From Actinomycetes bacterium (lineage in GTDB: Bacteria; Actinomycetota; Actinomycetes; Propionibacteriales; Propionibacteriaceae), in assembly GCA_023437345.1 (NCBI GenBank), contig JAEZGC010000286.1:1-7290 (forward strand): a stretch of DNA of 7,290 bases, given 5' to 3'. The notes under the pieces were generated by a model. The model was not told where the DNA came from. It made no database searches and was given only the letters and a program-made list of their open reading frames with translations. Positions within the stretch are counted from its first letter, which is position 1, and each line of letters opens with the position of its first letter. The position numbers and the translations under genes are program-made. This document shows positions 5,985-7,290 of the stretch, one piece after another.

Positions 5985-7290
5985 GTGTCGGCCGGGTTCG
6001 TTCATCTTCACTCCCACTCGGAGTACTCAATGCTGGACGGCGCAGCGCGCCTGAAGGACCTGGTCCGCAGCTGCGAGGAGATGGGCATGCCGGCCCTCGC
6101 CGTGACCGACCACGGCAACCTGTTCGGCGCCTACGAGTTCTACAAGGCCGCCAAGGGCTCGGCGGTGCGTCCGATCATCGGGCTGGAGGCCTACCTCACC
6201 CCCAAGACGCACCGCAGCGAGCGCAAGCGCGTCCAGTTCGGTGACGGCACCGGCGACGACGTGGCGTCGAAGGGCGCCTACACGCACATGACGATGTGGG
6301 CCGCCGACAACACCGGGATGCACAACCTGTTCCGGCTCAGCTCGATGAGCTCGCTGGAGGGCTTCTTCTACAAGCCGCGAGCCGACCGCGAGTTGCTGGC
6401 CCGCTACGCCGGCGGCCTGATCGCGACCACCGGGTGCCCCTCCGGCGAGGTGCAGACCTACCTGCGGCTGGGACGCTACGACGACGCGCTGGCCAGCGCC
6501 GCCGAGTTCCGCGACATCTTCGGCGCGGAGAACTTCTACGTCGAGCTGATGGACCACGGCCTGGAGATCGAGAACCGGATCCGCCGCGACCTGCTGCGGC
6601 TGGCCCGCGACCTCAACCTGCCGCTGGTCGCCACCAACGACCTGCACTACACGAAGGCGTCCGAGGCTGCCGCCCACGACGTGCTGCTGTGCGTCTCGTC
6701 GGGCTCCAACAAAGACACCCCCAACCGGTTCAAGTTCGACGGGGACGGCTACTACCTGAAGTCGCCGGCCGAGATGCGGTCGCTGTTCGCCGAGCTCCCC
6801 GAGGCGTGCGACAACACCCTGGCGATCGCCGAACGGTGCCACACCAGCTTCGCCGAGGGCACCGGCACCTACATGCCGCGGTTCGACGTCCCGCCGGGGG
6901 AGACCGAGGCGTCCTGGTTCATCAAGGAGGTCGACCGGGGCCTGACCGTCAGGTTCCCCGGCGGGGTCCCCGATTACGCCCGCGAGCAGGCAGCCTTCGA
7001 GGAGAAGGTGATCATCGACAAGGGGTATGCCGGGTACTTCCTCGTGGTCGCCGACTTCATCAACTGGGCCAAGGACAATGGCATCCGGGTCGGTCCCGGA
7101 CGCGGGTCGGGCGCCGGCTCGATGTGCGCCTACGCGATGCGGATCACCGACCTCGACCCGGTGCCGCACGGCCTGATCTTCGAGCGCTTCCTCAACCCCG
7201 AGCGGCCCTCGATGCCCGACTTCGACATCGACTTCGACGAGCGTCGCCGCGGCGAGGTGATCCGCTACGTCAGCGAGAAGTACGGCGACG
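5985..7290 (+). CDS. dnaE: DNA polymerase III alpha subunit (DnaE1 type), 3'-truncated by window edge
   Basis: DnaE is the catalytic subunit of the replicative polymerase. The window holds 435 complete codons of a protein normally near 1170-1190 residues in actinobacteria. The N-terminal PHP domain occupies about 1-280, starting with HLHSHSEYSMLDG at 7-19. Expected metal ligands are visible: H9, H11, D18, H43 (TDHGN), E68, H101, C151 (TTGCPSGE), D219 and H221 (NDLH). The full set argues for DnaE1 with an active PHP 3'-5' exonuclease, and against the error-prone paralogue DnaE2. The palm begins at the end of the window: GPGRGSGAGS at 370-379, then PDFDIDF at 411-417, which carries two of the three catalytic aspartates. 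The third, the fingers and the clamp-binding region lie beyond. GTG 5985 is the only start preceding the essential HLHSH motif; ATG 6030 would remove it. Reading frame is intact to the edge. Confidence 0.97.
   Translation, partial: MSAGFVHLHSHSEYSMLDGAARLKDLVRSCEEMGMPALAVTDHGNLFGAYEFYKAAKGSAVRPIIGLEAYLTPKTHRSERKRVQFGDGTGDDVASKGAYTHMTMWAADNTGMHNLFRLSSMSSLEGFFYKPRADRELLARYAGGLIATTGCPSGEVQTYLRLGRYDDALASAAEFRDIFGAENFYVELMDHGLEIENRIRRDLLRLARDLNLPLVATNDLHYTKASEAAAHDVLLCVSSGSNKDTPNRFKFDGDGYYLKSPAEMRSLFAELPEACDNTLAIAERCHTSFAEGTGTYMPRFDVPPGETEASWFIKEVDRGLTVRFPGGVPDYAREQAAFEEKVIIDKGYAGYFLVVADFINWAKDNGIRVGPGRGSGAGSMCAYAMRITDLDPVPHGLIFERFLNPERPSMPDFDIDFDERRRGEVIRYVSEKYGD

Noticed and set aside
6027..7169. 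380-residue open frame on the - strand opposite dnaE
   Set aside because: It is codon-aligned with dnaE and ends at a dnaE TCA codon (6027-6029). It shows no motifs, while the + strand frame carries all conserved DnaE signatures.
1..7290. A novel or accessory system (defence, mobile element, CRISPR, biosynthetic cluster)
   Set aside because: The whole window is accounted for by three core genes and one 109-base spacer. No insertion sequence ends, tRNA, repeats array or unknown protein was seen.

Overview
This window is an ordinary housekeeping stretch from a high-GC bacterium, most likely an actinomycete (Actinomycetota). The evidence is strong G/C preference at third codon positions, a GTG start, GGAGG ribosome binding sites, a two-gene gltB-gltD glutamate synthase operon, and a DnaE of the actinobacterial DnaE1 type with a complete PHP metal site. 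A more precise placement (Propionibacteriales would be my guess) cannot be supported from the sequence alone.

Layout, all on the + strand: (1) bases 1-4413 hold gltB, the large (alpha) subunit of NADPH-dependent glutamate synthase. It is cut at its 5' end and lacks the propeptide and the catalytic N-terminal cysteine. (2) Bases 4406-5875 hold complete gltD, the small (beta) subunit, overlapping gltB by 8 bases with its own Shine-Dalgarno sequence inside gltB. (3) Bases 5876-5984 are a 109-base intergenic region with a stem-loop over the gltD stop codon, a weak candidate promoter, a tandem 7-mer and a Shine-Dalgarno sequence. (4) From 5985 to the window end lies the first third or so of dnaE, the replicative DNA polymerase III alpha subunit, starting at GTG. 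No gene-free stretch exceeds 300 bases.

GltB and GltD form one enzyme. GltD oxidises NADPH on FAD and passes electrons through its [4Fe-4S] clusters to the [3Fe-4S] cluster and FMN of GltB. There, ammonia freed from glutamine is joined to 2-oxoglutarate to give two glutamates, completing the GS-GOGAT route of nitrogen assimilation. DnaE is functionally unrelated and probably has its own promoter.

I found no mobile element, CRISPR array, RNA gene or unknown protein system. The items worth a second look are small: the intergenic signals, the gene neighbourhood, and the intact PHP proofreading site of DnaE. Long open frames on the - strand are codon-bias shadows of the three genes.
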